A stretch of 64,000 bases of DNA from Rhodococcus jostii NBRC 16295 (GTDB lineage: Bacteria > Actinomycetota > Actinomycetes > Mycobacteriales > Mycobacteriaceae). Shown piece by piece: positions 12,427-23,015 of the stretch; position 1 is the stretch's first letter, and every line of letters starts with the position of its first letter. The notes under the pieces are model-generated. The model was not told where the DNA came from, made no database searches, and was given only the letters and a program-made list of their open reading frames with translations. A program made the translations under genes and the position numbers. Location: the NCBI RefSeq assembly GCF_001894825.1, contig NZ_BCWY01000040.1, positions 1 through 64,000 on the forward strand, given 5' to 3'.

Positions 12427-13852
12427 GGTGGTTCACCGTTCCTTCCGTGGCCTTGTTCGCGGTCAGCAGTTCGGTCCTCTCGATCGCCGGCTGTTCCGGC
12501 GCGTTCTGGAGGTGTTCGTGTCCCGGGTGCGGGTGGACGGTGACGTCGTCCGGGTCGTCGGGTGTCACCTGTCCGTCGAGAACCGCGCGCATCTTGTCCT
12601 TGTCCAGCAGGCCTTCCCAGTTCGCGACCACGAAGGTGGCGAGGCAGTTACCGAGCAGGTTCGTGAACACCCGCATGGAATCCATGAGCCGGTCGGCGCC
12701 GAGCAGCAGCGCGACGGCGGCGACCGGGAATGCACCGATCGCGGCGGCGGTCGCGGACAGCGCGACGAAGGCCGAGCCCGGCACACCCGCCATTCCCTTG
12801 GAGCTGAGGATGAGGATGCCCATGATCGCGAGCTGCTCGCCGAATCCGAGGTCCACCCCGACCGCCTGCGCCAGGAACATCATCGCCAGCGACAGGTAGA
12901 TCGCGGCTCCGTCGAGGTTGAACGAGTAGCCGGTAGGGATCACCAGACCGACGACCGCGCGGTCGCATCCCGCGTTGTCCAACTTCTTGATGATGCGGGG
13001 CATGACCGCCTCGGACGATCCGGTGCCCAGGGCGAGCATGAACTCTTCGCGGCAGTACTTGATGAACTTCCACGCATTCACGCCGGTGATCAGCTTGACG
13101 ACGATCGACAGCACGACGATGAAGACCAGTGCCGCTCCGTAGCACGCCAGGATCAGAATTCCGAAGGATTTGAGCGAGCCGGCGCCGTAGTTGCCGACGG
13201 TGAAGGCCATCGCACCGAACGCACCGAGAGGCGCCAGGTACATGATGTAGCCGACGATGCGGAAGATGACGTGCAGCGTCTGGTCGATCACATCCATCAG
13301 GATCGGCGGAGCCGACTCACTGAAGGACGCCAGCGCGACACCGAACAGGATCGCGAACAGCAGCACCTGCAGCAAGTTGTTCTGGGCGAACGCATCGAAC
13401 ACGCTGGTCGGGATGATGTGCATGACGAACTCGACGCCACCCGGCAGGTGGCCGCCCTGCGTCTTCTCGTCCAGGGCGCTGGTGTCCAGCGTGGCCGGGT
13501 CGATGTTGAGCCCGCTACCCGGTTTGACGAGGTTTCCGACGAGCAGACCGAGCCCGAGCGCGAAGGTCGTCGCGGCCGTGAACCAGAGCAGCGCCTTGCC
13601 GCCGATCTTTCCGAGCGCTTTCATGCTGCCGACCTTGGCGATGCCGGTGACGATCACCAGGAAAATCAGCGGGGACACGACCATTTTGATCAGCTTGATG
13701 AAGCCCTCACCCAGCGGCGCCAGGTGATGGGAGAACTCCGGAAACAGGATTCCGGTGGCGATGCCCAGGGCAATTCCGATCAGGACCTGGACGAAAAGTG
13801 ATCTGTACCAACGCTGCTTTGTGGGTTTCGCAGCGATTTCGACTTCAGACAC
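12419..13852 (-). CDS. dctA: Dicarboxylate/amino acid:cation symporter (DAACS family)
   Basis: A 477-residue DctA/GltP-type symporter, first gene of the operon. It has eight membrane helices and re-entrant loops, the serine-rich loop GTGSSEAVMPRIIKKL near residue 280 and the substrate motif GYSFNLDGAAIYLSLAMMFLAQ after it. The C-terminus carries a long hydrophilic tail including a His-rich stretch (DDVTVHPHPGHEHLQ) beyond the usual family end. The GTG start at 13852 has GAGGGAGG upstream. Its substrate could be a C4-dicarboxylate, which would pair with the operon's malic enzyme, or an ureide acid such as allantoate; the sequence does not separate these. Confidence 0.88.
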   Translation of the reverse strand: MSEVEIAAKPTKQRWYRSLFVQVLIGIALGIATGILFPEFSHHLAPLGEGFIKLIKMVVSPLIFLVIVTGIAKVGSMKALGKIGGKALLWFTAATTFALGLGLLVGNLVKPGSGLNIDPATLDTSALDEKTQGGHLPGGVEFVMHIIPTSVFDAFAQNNLLQVLLFAILFGVALASFSESAPPILMDVIDQTLHVIFRIVGYIMYLAPLGAFGAMAFTVGNYGAGSLKSFGILILACYGAALVFIVVLSIVVKLITGVNAWKFIKYCREEFMLALGTGSSEAVMPRIIKKLDNAGCDRAVVGLVIPTGYSFNLDGAAIYLSLAMMFLAQAVGVDLGFGEQLAIMGILILSSKGMAGVPGSAFVALSATAAAIGAFPVAAVALLLGADRLMDSMRVFTNLLGNCLATFVVANWEGLLDKDKMRAVLDGQVTPDDPDDVTVHPHPGHEHLQNAPEQPAIERTELLTANKATEGTVNHHA

Positions 13853-13878
13853 GGGGCCCTCCCTCGGGGCTTGGCGTT

Positions 13879-13914
13879 TTCCATATTATGGAAGTTGTAT
13901 TTCGTATCTCGATA
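13879..13914. promoter_or_regulatory. Paired IclR operators in the divergent allantoin promoter region
   Basis: TTCCATATTATGGAA (13879-13893) has perfect 7-bp arms around one central base. A weaker copy, TTTCGTATCTCGATA (13900-13914), starts exactly 21 bp later and matches the permease-promoter site TTCCGTATCACGGAA at 11 of 15 positions. Both lie in the 212-bp gap between the operon's GTG (13852) and the divergent IclR gene (14065), so one regulator could control both directions. Confidence 0.7.
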
Positions 13915-14064
13915 TAGTGAACGCCGTCACACAGGGGTTTGTCAACCGATGTAGGGAAGGAATCGGCGCGATCCGCCGGAACCGCGCTATCGTCATCCGG
14001 ACGGGCTTTTCCGCTTCATGGAAGGTCCCGACCACTCGCGACATCACGACCGGGGAGGCACGAC

Positions 14065-14844
14065 ATGGAGCCCACGACGAATACGCAGGCACCCACCGGC
14101 GGAGTGCAGTCGGTGGAACGCGCCTTCGAACTGCTCGAACTCATGGCGAGCGCGGGCGGGTCGATCGGCGTCAGCGAACTCGCCGAGTTGGCCGGACTGC
14201 CCCTGCCCACGATTCACCGGCTCATCCGCACCCTCATGAACCGCGGATACGTCCGGCAACTCCCCACCCGGCGGTACGCGCTCGGTCCCAAACTGATCAG
14301 GCTCGGCGAAAGTGCCACGCAGCTGATCGGAGAGTGGTCACGTCCCCACCTGTCCGAACTCGTGAAGGGCACCGGCGAGACCGCGAACATGGCGGTACTC
14401 GACGGGACCATGGCGGTGTACGTCGCGCAGGTGCCGTCCCAACATTCCATGCGGATGTTCACCGAGGTCGGTCGCCGCGTCTACACCCACTGCACCGGCG
14501 TCGGCAAAGCGCTGCTGCTCCAACTGTCCGACGACGCCGTCCGCTCCCTCGTGGCCCGCACAGGAATGGCGTCCTACACCGAGAACTCCCTCACCGACCC
14601 CGACTCGCTGATCGCCGACCTCGAGCTGAGCCGGCAACGCGGCTTCGCCATCGACGAGGGCGAGCAGGAGATCGGCGTCCGCTGCTTCTCGGTGCCCGTC
14701 CCCAACGCGCCGACCCCCACCGCCATCTCGATCTCCGGGCCCGCCGCCCGCGTCACCCTCGAATCCGCCGACCACATCGTCCCGATGCTGAAACGCGTCG
14801 CGAAGGAGCTGGGCACCGAGTTCGACAAGAACGCCGCGCTCTGA
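14065..14844 (+). CDS. IclR-family regulator of the allantoin operon
   Basis: A 259-residue IclR regulator: an N-terminal winged HTH (GGVQSVERAFELLELMAS, then GVSELAELAGLPLPTIHRLIRTLMNRGYV, residues about 12-70) and a C-terminal effector domain with the usual CTGVGKALL, ENSLTDPDSL and GFAIDEGEQEIGVRCFSVPV segments. It is transcribed away from the allantoin operon across a shared region holding two IclR-like palindromes, so it is functionally an AllR-type repressor, probably answering to glyoxylate or a ureide. ATG at 14065 follows GGGGAGG; a longer in-frame extension to 13939 would cover the promoter and is rejected. Confidence 0.9.
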   Translation: MEPTTNTQAPTGGVQSVERAFELLELMASAGGSIGVSELAELAGLPLPTIHRLIRTLMNRGYVRQLPTRRYALGPKLIRLGESATQLIGEWSRPHLSELVKGTGETANMAVLDGTMAVYVAQVPSQHSMRMFTEVGRRVYTHCTGVGKALLLQLSDDAVRSLVARTGMASYTENSLTDPDSLIADLELSRQRGFAIDEGEQEIGVRCFSVPVPNAPTPTAISISGPAARVTLESADHIVPMLKRVAKELGTEFDKNAAL

Positions 14845-14856
14845 CCCGAACGCCCC

Positions 14857-16455
14857 TCAGCGGTAAGCGGATTCGATCATCGGTTCGGTGGCGACGACCT
14901 GCCCGTCGCTACCGACGATGGTCAGCGCGGACGGGGTGACGCGATACTGGGTGCCGTTGCCGGCGTTGGTAGCGACGAACCCGGACCCGTTCGGGACGGG
15001 GTCGTCAACGGAGATCGCGGCGCCGTCGCTGATACGGACACCCTGGTAGTAGTACCGCCCGACCCCGGTCTCGCAGACGACGACCAGCGATTTCGTGGTG
15101 CGGCCGATGAACGCTGCCGGGTTGGTGTAGTTGCAGCGCGCGTCCGAGGGCGGCAGGAAGCCCTGCTCGTCGGTGCCCGACACCTCGCCGACCATCGGCG
15201 GCGGCGGCGCCACCGTCGTCCGCGGAGTCGTCGTCCTCGTGGTCGGGGGCGTGACCGTCGACGGCGGTACCGGTGCCGCGGACTCGATCGACGTCCGCAC
15301 GGCGGGTGGCTGCACGACGGTGCTCGCGGCGGTTGTCGACGGATCGTCCGGCCTGTTCCGGTCCAGGACCAGCCAGGCGACCACACCTCCGAGCGCGATG
15401 ATCGCCACCACCAGCAGCGTCACCATCACCGGCACGGCGGCGGACCGCGTCTTCTGCGGAGGCGGACCCGCCGCGTAATAGTTCGACCGCGGCGGGGGCG
15501 GGTGGTGCGGGGGCGGCGCGACCGGGCCTCGCGGAACGCTCGTCGGCGGGTACTCCGGTGGCCGCCCGACACTGTCGATCCGGGTCGGCGCCGGTCCGCC
15601 CGCGACGTTCGTCGGGGCGGGTGGTCTTCCCGACAGGGCGGCCCGGGCGGCGGACGCCAAGGCTCCCGCGGTGCGGTACCGCGTATCCCGGCTCTTCGCG
15701 AGACCGGTCGAGACGACGCCGTCGAACGCGGTGGGAAGGTCGGGCCGGATCGCGCTGGGACGCGGGGCGGGCGCCGCCAGGTGCGCCCGGATGGCGCTGC
15801 TGATGCTGTTCGACGGGAACGGGATCGCCCCGGTCAGGCACTCGTGCAGCACACACGCCAGCGAGTAGACGTCGGCCCGGCCGTCCACCGGGGCGTTGTC
15901 GAACCGTTCCGGCGCCATGTAGGCGTAGGAGCCGACCGCGCTGCCGAGGGTGGTGAGCCGAAGGTCCGAACTCGAGTGGGCGATGCCGAAGTCCACGAGG
16001 TACGCGAAGTCGTTGGCCGTGACCAGGATGTTCTCGGGCTTCACGTCCCGATGGACCAACCCGTCCGCGTGTGCGGCGTCGAGGGCCGCCGCGATCTGCT
16101 CCACGATCACGGCCGCTCGCGCCGGGTCCATCGGACCGTGCGACCGTAGCAACGACCGCAGATCCCGGCCGGGGACGAGGCGCATGTCGATGTAGAGGAC
16201 GCCGTCGATCTCGCCCCAGTCGTGGATCGGGATGACGTGCGGTTCCTGAAGTCTCGCCGCGGCGTGCGATTCGCGGCGGAAACGCTGCTGGTAGGTCTCG
16301 TCCTTCGCCAGTTCCACGTCGAGGAGTTTCAGGGCCACGGTGCGCCCCTTCACCGTGTCGAACGCCTCGTAGACCTCGCCCATCCCGCCGCGCCCCAACA
16401 GCGCGCGCAGGTGGTACTGCCCGAACTGCGTGCCGACCCGCGACCCTGCCGCCAT
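14857..16455 (-). CDS. Membrane eukaryotic-type Ser/Thr protein kinase
   Basis: A 532-residue PknD/E/F-type kinase. The kinase domain (about residues 10-270) is complete: glycine loop LGRGGMGEVYEA, VALKLLD lysine, catalytic HRDVKPENILV, DFG in YLVDFGIAHS, and GSYAYMAPERF. A Pro-rich juxtamembrane stretch leads to one membrane helix (VPVMVTLLVVAIIALGGVVAWLVL), then a Pro/Thr-rich linker and an outer domain of about 120 residues with paired cysteines (DARCNYTNP, VVVCETGVG) that may sense a ligand. ATG at 16455 has GAGGGGAA upstream. It converges on the IclR gene with only 12 bp between stops and is unrelated to the allantoin operon. Confidence 0.93.
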   Translation of the reverse strand: MAAGSRVGTQFGQYHLRALLGRGGMGEVYEAFDTVKGRTVALKLLDVELAKDETYQQRFRRESHAAARLQEPHVIPIHDWGEIDGVLYIDMRLVPGRDLRSLLRSHGPMDPARAAVIVEQIAAALDAAHADGLVHRDVKPENILVTANDFAYLVDFGIAHSSSDLRLTTLGSAVGSYAYMAPERFDNAPVDGRADVYSLACVLHECLTGAIPFPSNSISSAIRAHLAAPAPRPSAIRPDLPTAFDGVVSTGLAKSRDTRYRTAGALASAARAALSGRPPAPTNVAGGPAPTRIDSVGRPPEYPPTSVPRGPVAPPPHHPPPPRSNYYAAGPPPQKTRSAAVPVMVTLLVVAIIALGGVVAWLVLDRNRPDDPSTTAASTVVQPPAVRTSIESAAPVPPSTVTPPTTRTTTPRTTVAPPPPMVGEVSGTDEQGFLPPSDARCNYTNPAAFIGRTTKSLVVVCETGVGRYYYQGVRISDGAAISVDDPVPNGSGFVATNAGNGTQYRVTPSALTIVGSDGQVVATEPMIESAYR

Positions 16456-16562
16456 CTTCCGTTCCCCTCGACGGCCGCGTTCGCGGCACCACCTCCCGAC
16501 CGGGGCTGATTCTTCCCCATGGCGGCGGGATCCGACACCGCCGAGGGCGCGAAGCATCGCCA

Positions 16563-16608
16563 TCAACAAAGGTTGACGGATCTCGCCCATCAACATAAGT
16601 TGATGGCT
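16563..16608 (+). promoter_or_regulatory. Promoter with -35 and -10 each inside a palindrome
   Basis: Two matching inverted repeats, TCAACAAAGGTTGA (16563-16576) and TCAACATAAGTTGA (16590-16603), share TCAAC-N4-GTTGA and are 27 bp apart. A -35 TTGACG (16573-16578) begins in the first, and a -10 TAAGTT (16596-16601) lies in the second, with exactly 17 bp between them. Transcription would begin about 16608-16609, at the GTG of the HTH gene, which suggests a leaderless, autoregulated transcript. Confidence 0.65.
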
Positions 16609-16824
16609 GTGAGTGACGATCCCGATCCGGCCACCACTTTCGCTGCCGTCGTCGCGCTGCGGCGCCAGGCCGATCAACTCGAGCGCGACGCCGTCACCCA
16701 CGCACTCTCCGCCGGGTGGACCTGGGCGGACATCGGCCAGGCGCTCGGCGTCTCGGGTCAGGCGGCGCACAAGCGCCTCGGCCCCGGGCGGTCGGGCGAC
16801 AAGAAGACGAGGGGAACACGATGA
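16609..16824 (+). CDS. Small helix-turn-helix protein
   Basis: A 71-residue protein with a coiled N-terminal helix (FAAVVALRRQADQLERDAV) and a C-terminal HTH: SAGWTWADIGQALGVSGQAAHKRL, ending in a basic tail. The GTG at 16609 is chosen because promoter geometry puts the transcript start there; an in-frame ATG at 16603 lies within the -10 palindrome. The stop overlaps the ATG of the Clp_N gene (ATGA), so the pair is an operon. It probably binds the twin palindromes in its own promoter. Similar HTH plus Clp_N pairs are common in actinomycetes, but their function is not established. Confidence 0.75.
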   Translation: MSDDPDPATTFAAVVALRRQADQLERDAVTHALSAGWTWADIGQALGVSGQAAHKRLGPGRSGDKKTRGTR

Positions 16825-17312
16825 CACTCACCCGGGCCTGGCGCGACATGCGCACGATGAAGACCCTGTTCGCCGAAACCGAGGCCGAGGCCGACCGGCT
16901 GGGCGACCGCGAACCCGGTCTCGAACACCTCCTTCTCGGGGCGTTCGCACTGCCGGACGGCACGGCCGGACGAGTGTTCGAGAATCTCGGGTCGAGCCGG
17001 GACGCCTTGCGCGAGGCCATCGTTCGCGTGCACGGCGACGCACTCGCGGCGGCAGGCATGACGGACGCGGGCGACGCCACCAGCGCACTGAGCCGCCCCC
17101 GCACCGGGCCGCTGCGACTGACCGAACCGGCCCAGGCCGCGTTCCGCAATGCGGCGGCTCTCGCAAAGTCGGAACGGAGACCGATCGTCGGAGCCGACAT
17201 CGTCGCAGCCGTCGCCACCATCACGCACGGCACCGCGGCGCGAGCACTGGAGTCGCTCGGACTCACGCGATCCGCCGTCGTCGACGCGGCGCGGGCGGCG
17301 CCGGCAGGCTGA
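16821..17312 (+). CDS. Stand-alone Clp N-terminal (Clp_N) domain protein
   Basis: A 163-residue protein made of two Clp_N repeats, the adaptor/substrate-docking domain found at the N-terminus of ClpA/ClpC, without any AAA+ ATPase module. Repeat one includes EADRLGDREPGLEHLLLGAFAL; repeat two includes LTEPAQAAFRNAAALAKSERRPIVGADIVAAVA. ATG overlaps the HTH gene stop by 4 bp. It may act as an adaptor for, or competitor of, the Clp protease, or as a ligand-sensing partner of the HTH protein; this is inferred from domain content only. Confidence 0.85.
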   Translation: MTLTRAWRDMRTMKTLFAETEAEADRLGDREPGLEHLLLGAFALPDGTAGRVFENLGSSRDALREAIVRVHGDALAAAGMTDAGDATSALSRPRTGPLRLTEPAQAAFRNAAALAKSERRPIVGADIVAAVATITHGTAARALESLGLTRSAVVDAARAAPAG

Positions 17313-17349
17313 GCGGACGGCCCGGGCCTGGCGCTCGCCGACACGCGGA

Positions 17350-17355
17350 TAGGCT
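17350..17355 (+). promoter_or_regulatory. Extended -10 hexamer for a leaderless transcript
   Basis: TAGGCT lies six bases before the GTG at 17362, so the expected transcription start coincides with the start codon. No Shine-Dalgarno sequence is present. The same arrangement (TAGGCT, six bases, start codon) occurs at 51249-51261. Confidence 0.5.
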
Positions 17356-17361
17356 CGTCAC

Positions 17362-18651
17362 GTGGTTCTTGCAAGCTCGACTTCGGTGTCACCGGCAGAT
17401 GTTCTCGGTTCCATGCGGGACGTCATCGACGGTCCGCTGCCCGACATCGCGGTGCGTTTCTCCAAGTTCCTCGCCGACATCTGGCCGCACACCGCGCTGG
17501 TGATCTTCACCCGGGAGTGCACGGGCCGTCCCCGCAAGGTCAGCGGCGACCCGTCGGTGGTCGAGCGCGTCACCATCACCGAGCTGGACACCCTGCGCAC
17601 CCGGATGACGGAAGGGGTTCCGCTCGACGATCAGGCGGTGATCGCCGGCTCGAAGCGGAAGGTGTGGGCGCTGCTCGACGCGACAGGCACCCTCCTCCTC
17701 GTTCTCCCGAAACCGCGGCAGCGCATCCGGGAGGTCCCGCTGGTGGCGGGCGCATTCGGTGTCGTCGCCGTCTCGATCCGGCATCAGGTGGCGCAGGCGA
17801 GCCCGGCGTACCTGGCGGAGTCGCGGGCGGCGTCGAGCGAGCGGGCCAGGACCATCGTGGAACTGACGGACCTCCACGCGGCGACACTCGAATCGATCCT
17901 GTCGACGCTGCGGTCCAAGGACCTCGACGACCGTCGGTCGCGGATCACGGCGAGCGAGACGGCGTCGGCCGCACTGGTCACCCTGCGTTCCGCGGGCGAA
18001 TCCGACCGCATCCTCACCGAGGAGGCCGTCACCACCGCGTTCGCCCGGCTGCAGGGCGAACTCCGGCCGCTGCTCCAGCACCGTCCCGTCCGGGTCGACT
18101 ACGTCGATCCCCCGGTGGACGGCCGCGCTCTGCCCGGCGAGGTGGCGCACGCCGCCCGGGCTGTCGTGCGCAGCGCCGTCCTTGCGTTCGCGGCGCAGAC
18201 CGCCCTCGAGCGGATCCGCATCGCCTGGGACTGCGACGGAGCGAACCTCCTGGTCGAAGTCCGCGACGACGGCGACGGCGGTCTCGACACCGACGCCCTC
18301 GTGCGTCAACTCTCCGGCCGGGTGCACACACTCGGCGGCCGCATCGACGTCGAGTCGGTCGACGGGTGGGGCTCCCGGGTCGCGGTCGCGATTCCCCTGG
18401 ACCTGCCGGCGGCGAGACCCGACGAACAGCAACTCGGCGACCTCAACCCCCGCGAGCTCGAGGTGCTGGGACATCTGGCGACGGGTAAGCGGAACAAGGC
18501 GATCGCCGACAGCCTCGGCATCAGCGAGAGCACTGTCAAGTTCCACGTCGCGGGTGTGCTGAAGAAGCTCGGTGTGGCGTCCCGCGGTGAAGCGGGCGCG
18601 ATCGCGCTCGAGGCCGGTATCCGCGCCGACACCACCGGCAGGCACCCGTGA
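17362..18651 (+). CDS. Histidine-kinase-like sensor fused to a LuxR/NarL DNA-binding domain
   Basis: A 429-residue regulator with an unusual order: an N-terminal 150-residue sensor-like domain, a helical region resembling the NarX-type dimerisation segment (ERARTIVELTDLHAATLES, residues about 172-190), an HATPase-like fold (G-box-like VRDDGDGGLD near 300 and GRIDVESVDGWGSRVAVAIPL near 335) and a C-terminal LuxR HTH (LNPRELEVLGHLATGKRNKAIADSLGISESTVKFHV). The canonical H-box and the N-box Asn are not conserved, so kinase activity is doubtful; ATP or ligand binding may directly gate DNA binding. GTG start follows a TAGGCT -10 by six bases. It overlaps the membrane-protein gene by 4 bp. Confidence 0.8.
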   Translation: MVLASSTSVSPADVLGSMRDVIDGPLPDIAVRFSKFLADIWPHTALVIFTRECTGRPRKVSGDPSVVERVTITELDTLRTRMTEGVPLDDQAVIAGSKRKVWALLDATGTLLLVLPKPRQRIREVPLVAGAFGVVAVSIRHQVAQASPAYLAESRAASSERARTIVELTDLHAATLESILSTLRSKDLDDRRSRITASETASAALVTLRSAGESDRILTEEAVTTAFARLQGELRPLLQHRPVRVDYVDPPVDGRALPGEVAHAARAVVRSAVLAFAAQTALERIRIAWDCDGANLLVEVRDDGDGGLDTDALVRQLSGRVHTLGGRIDVESVDGWGSRVAVAIPLDLPAARPDEQQLGDLNPRELEVLGHLATGKRNKAIADSLGISESTVKFHVAGVLKKLGVASRGEAGAIALEAGIRADTTGRHP

Positions 18652-19202
18652 CCGGCATGACGACGATGCGGCGCCGTGTCACCGAACGGAAGCACGGACC
18701 GCTGCCCGCCGCCCGGGCCTCGGCCCGCCTGTCGGCCTACGTGTACGGGAACATCCTCGTCCTCACCGTGGTCGTGGCCGCGACGCCCCGGACCATCGAG
18801 AACGGCGCGGCCGTCGCGCTGGTGCTCGGCACGACGGTCACCACCTTCCTGGCCCACGTGTTCGCGGACGCCGTCGCCCACGGCAGCGTGCCCGTGGACG
18901 ACGACGCGGAGCCGGCGGAACGGTCGTCGAATGCGCTCGACGAACTGCGTGACGCGGTGCCGATCGTCTCGTCCGGCACCGGGCCGGCGGCCCTGCTCGC
19001 CCTGGGGTGGCTGCATGTGCTCCCCACCGCCTGGGCTCAGCTCCTCGCCGGCGGTGTCATCGTGTTCCGCATTTCGACGATCCAGATCGTCACCGAGCGG
19101 GTTCGGGGCAACCGCCTGACTCTGCGCCTGCTGATCGTCGGACTCGCCACGGCCGCTCTCGCCGCGGCCATCGTCATCGCGAAGGTCCTTGTCGGACACT
19201 GA
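18648..19202 (+). CDS. Four-helix membrane protein of unknown function
   Basis: A 184-residue membrane protein, coupled to the kinase-like/LuxR gene by a GTGA overlap. Four hydrophobic segments are visible: ILVLTVVVAATP, GAAVALVLGTTVTTFLAHVFADA, TGPAALLALGWLHVLPTAWAQLLAGGVIVF and LLIVGLATAALAAAIVIAKVLVG; the second half of helix two has a conserved-looking HxFxDxxxHG run. No enzyme motif is recognised. The coupling suggests that it is the membrane partner or target of the preceding regulator. Confidence 0.75.
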   Translation: MTGMTTMRRRVTERKHGPLPAARASARLSAYVYGNILVLTVVVAATPRTIENGAAVALVLGTTVTTFLAHVFADAVAHGSVPVDDDAEPAERSSNALDELRDAVPIVSSGTGPAALLALGWLHVLPTAWAQLLAGGVIVFRISTIQIVTERVRGNRLTLRLLIVGLATAALAAAIVIAKVLVGH

Positions 19203-19209
19203 CCCCCAT

Positions 19210-19249
19210 GTGAGTGGCAATGCGTGCGGGCACACACATTGCCACTCAC
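19210..19249. repeat. Dispersed palindromic element (copy 1), likely bidirectional terminator
   Basis: Arms GTGAGTGGCAATG (19210-19222) and CATTGCCACTCAC (19237-19249) are perfectly complementary over 13 bp, with a GC-rich loop that can form a small inner stem. It fills the gap between convergent genes ending at 19202 and 19251. A second copy with the same layout and loop (GTGC..GCACACA) is at 35097-35136, so this is a repeat family, not only a chance hairpin. Confidence 0.75.
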
Positions 19250-19250
19250 G

Positions 19251-20071
19251 TCAGGTGATGCGGTCGGGGTGGGTGTAGATGTTCATCGTGGTGCCGCGGA
19301 GGAACCCGATGAGGGTCAGTCCGGTGTCGTGGGCGAGGTCGATCGCCAGTGAGGACGGTGCGGAGACGGCGGCGAGGACGGGGATGCCGGCCATCACTGC
19401 CTTCTGGGCGAGTTCGAACGACGCCCGGCCGCTGACGAGCAGTACCGTGCCGCGCAGCGGGACGCGGTTCTGTTCGGTGGCCCACCCGATCAGCTTGTCG
19501 ACGGCGTTGTGCCGTCCGACGTCCTCCTTGATGGTGAGCAGTTCCCCGGTGCGGGTGAACAACCCGGCCGCGTGCAACCCGCCGGTGGTCTCGAACACCT
19601 TCTGCGCGGCCCGCAGCCGGTCGGGGAGTTCCGCGATCGTCGCGGCCGGCACCCGCACCGCGTCGGTGGCCGGGGAATGCTTCGTGCGTTGCCGGATCGC
19701 GTCGAGGGACGCCTTCCCGCACACCCCGCACGAGGAGGTGGTGTAGAAATTGCGTTCGATGCCGGTGTCGGGCAGGAACACCCCCGCCGCGAGGTCGACG
19801 TCGAGGACGTTGTAGGTGTTGACCCCGTGCTCGTCGACGCTGTTGCAGTAGCGGATCGACGCGATGTCTCCGCGGTCGGCGATGATCCCCTCGGTCAGCA
19901 GGAACCCCTGCGCCAGTTCGACATCCGACCCGGGGGTGCGCATGGTGACCGCCAGCGGTGTCCCGTTCACCCGGATCTCGAGCGGCTCCTCCACCACCAC
20001 CGTGTCCGGTCGGGTCGACTGCCGGGTGTCGGTGATCCGGGTGATCGGGGTCCGGGTGGTCACACGCCCCA

Positions 20072-20072
<1 letters not shown>
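19251..20072 (-). CDS. fdhD: Formate dehydrogenase sulfurtransferase
   Basis: A 273-residue FdhD. FdhD transfers sulfur from a cysteine desulfurase to the molybdenum cofactor of formate dehydrogenases and is essential for their activity. The catalytic cysteine pair is in [15 protein letters not shown] (residues about 118-132); other signatures are [26 protein letters not shown] and [16 protein letters not shown]. The ATG shares its first base with the stop of the upstream dehydrogenase (TGATG), so the two are tightly coupled. The gene ends directly at a palindromic hairpin. Confidence 0.95.
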
Positions 20073-22378
<2,306 letters not shown>

Positions 22379-22382
22379 GGAC

Positions 22383-23015
22383 TCAGTTTCCTCGTGCAAT
22401 CCATTCGGCGAGGTGCGGGGCCTCGGTGCCGATCGTGGTTCCGTCACCGTGACCGGTGTGGACGAGTGTGTCTTCGGGAAGGGCGAACAGCCGGTCGCGG
22501 ATCGACCCGATGATGGTCGGGAAGTCCGAGTACGAGCGGCCCGTGGCGCCGGGGCCGCCGGAGAACAGGGTGTCTCCGGAGAACAGCGCCCCCGCCTCGG
22601 GCAGGTACAGGCACACCGATCCCGGCGAGTGGCCCGGTGAGTGGATCACCTGAATCTCGGTGCCCGCGATGGCGATCCGCTGCTCGTCCTCGAGGTGCCA
22701 GTACAGCTCCTCGGGATGACTCATCTTCCACAGCACGTCGTCCCCGGGGTGCAGGAGGATCGGTGCGTGGAGCCGGGCGCCGAGTTCGGGCGCCACGGTG
22801 ACGTGGTCGTTGTGGCCGTGGGTGCAGATCACGGCGTTCACGTGCCGGTCGCCGACCGCGTCGATGATCGGCTGCGCGGCGTGGGCGGCGTCGACGATGA
22901 CGACATCGGTGTCGTCACCGATCAGCCAGATGTTGTTGTCGACGTTCCACTCACCACCGTCGAGGGCGAAAGTGCCTTCGGTGACGACCCGTTCGATCCG
23001 GAACTCGCCGCTCAC
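22383..23015 (-). CDS. Metallo-beta-lactamase-fold hydrolase, probable S-formylmycothiol hydrolase
   Basis: A 210-residue MBL-fold hydrolase of the glyoxalase-II type. The metal motif THGHNDHV (residues about 74-81) is intact, with further ligands in [16 protein letters not shown] and HTGHGDGT. It overlaps the formaldehyde dehydrogenase by 4 bp (ATGA) and lies between it and formate dehydrogenase, exactly where hydrolysis of the S-formylmycothiol thioester to formate and free mycothiol is needed. The role is inferred from order; the fold alone would also allow other thioesters. Confidence 0.87.
   Translation of the reverse strand: MSGEFRIERVVTEGTFALDGGEWNVDNNIWLIGDDTDVVIVDAAHAAQPIIDAVGDRHVNAVICTHGHNDHVTVAPELGARLHAPILLHPGDDVLWKMSHPEELYWHLEDEQRIAIAGTEIQVIHSPGHSPGSVCLYLPEAGALFSGDTLFSGGPGATGRSYSDFPTIIGSIRDRLFALPEDTLVHTGHGDGTTIGTEAPHLAEWIARGN

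Noticed and set aside
13939-14064. N-terminal extension of the allantoin IclR gene
   Set aside because: It would run through the promoter region, and GGGGAGG sits before the ATG at 14065.
19210-19249. Insertion-sequence terminal repeats
   Set aside because: The palindrome is a single hairpin; the second copy is 16 kb away, and no transposase lies between them.
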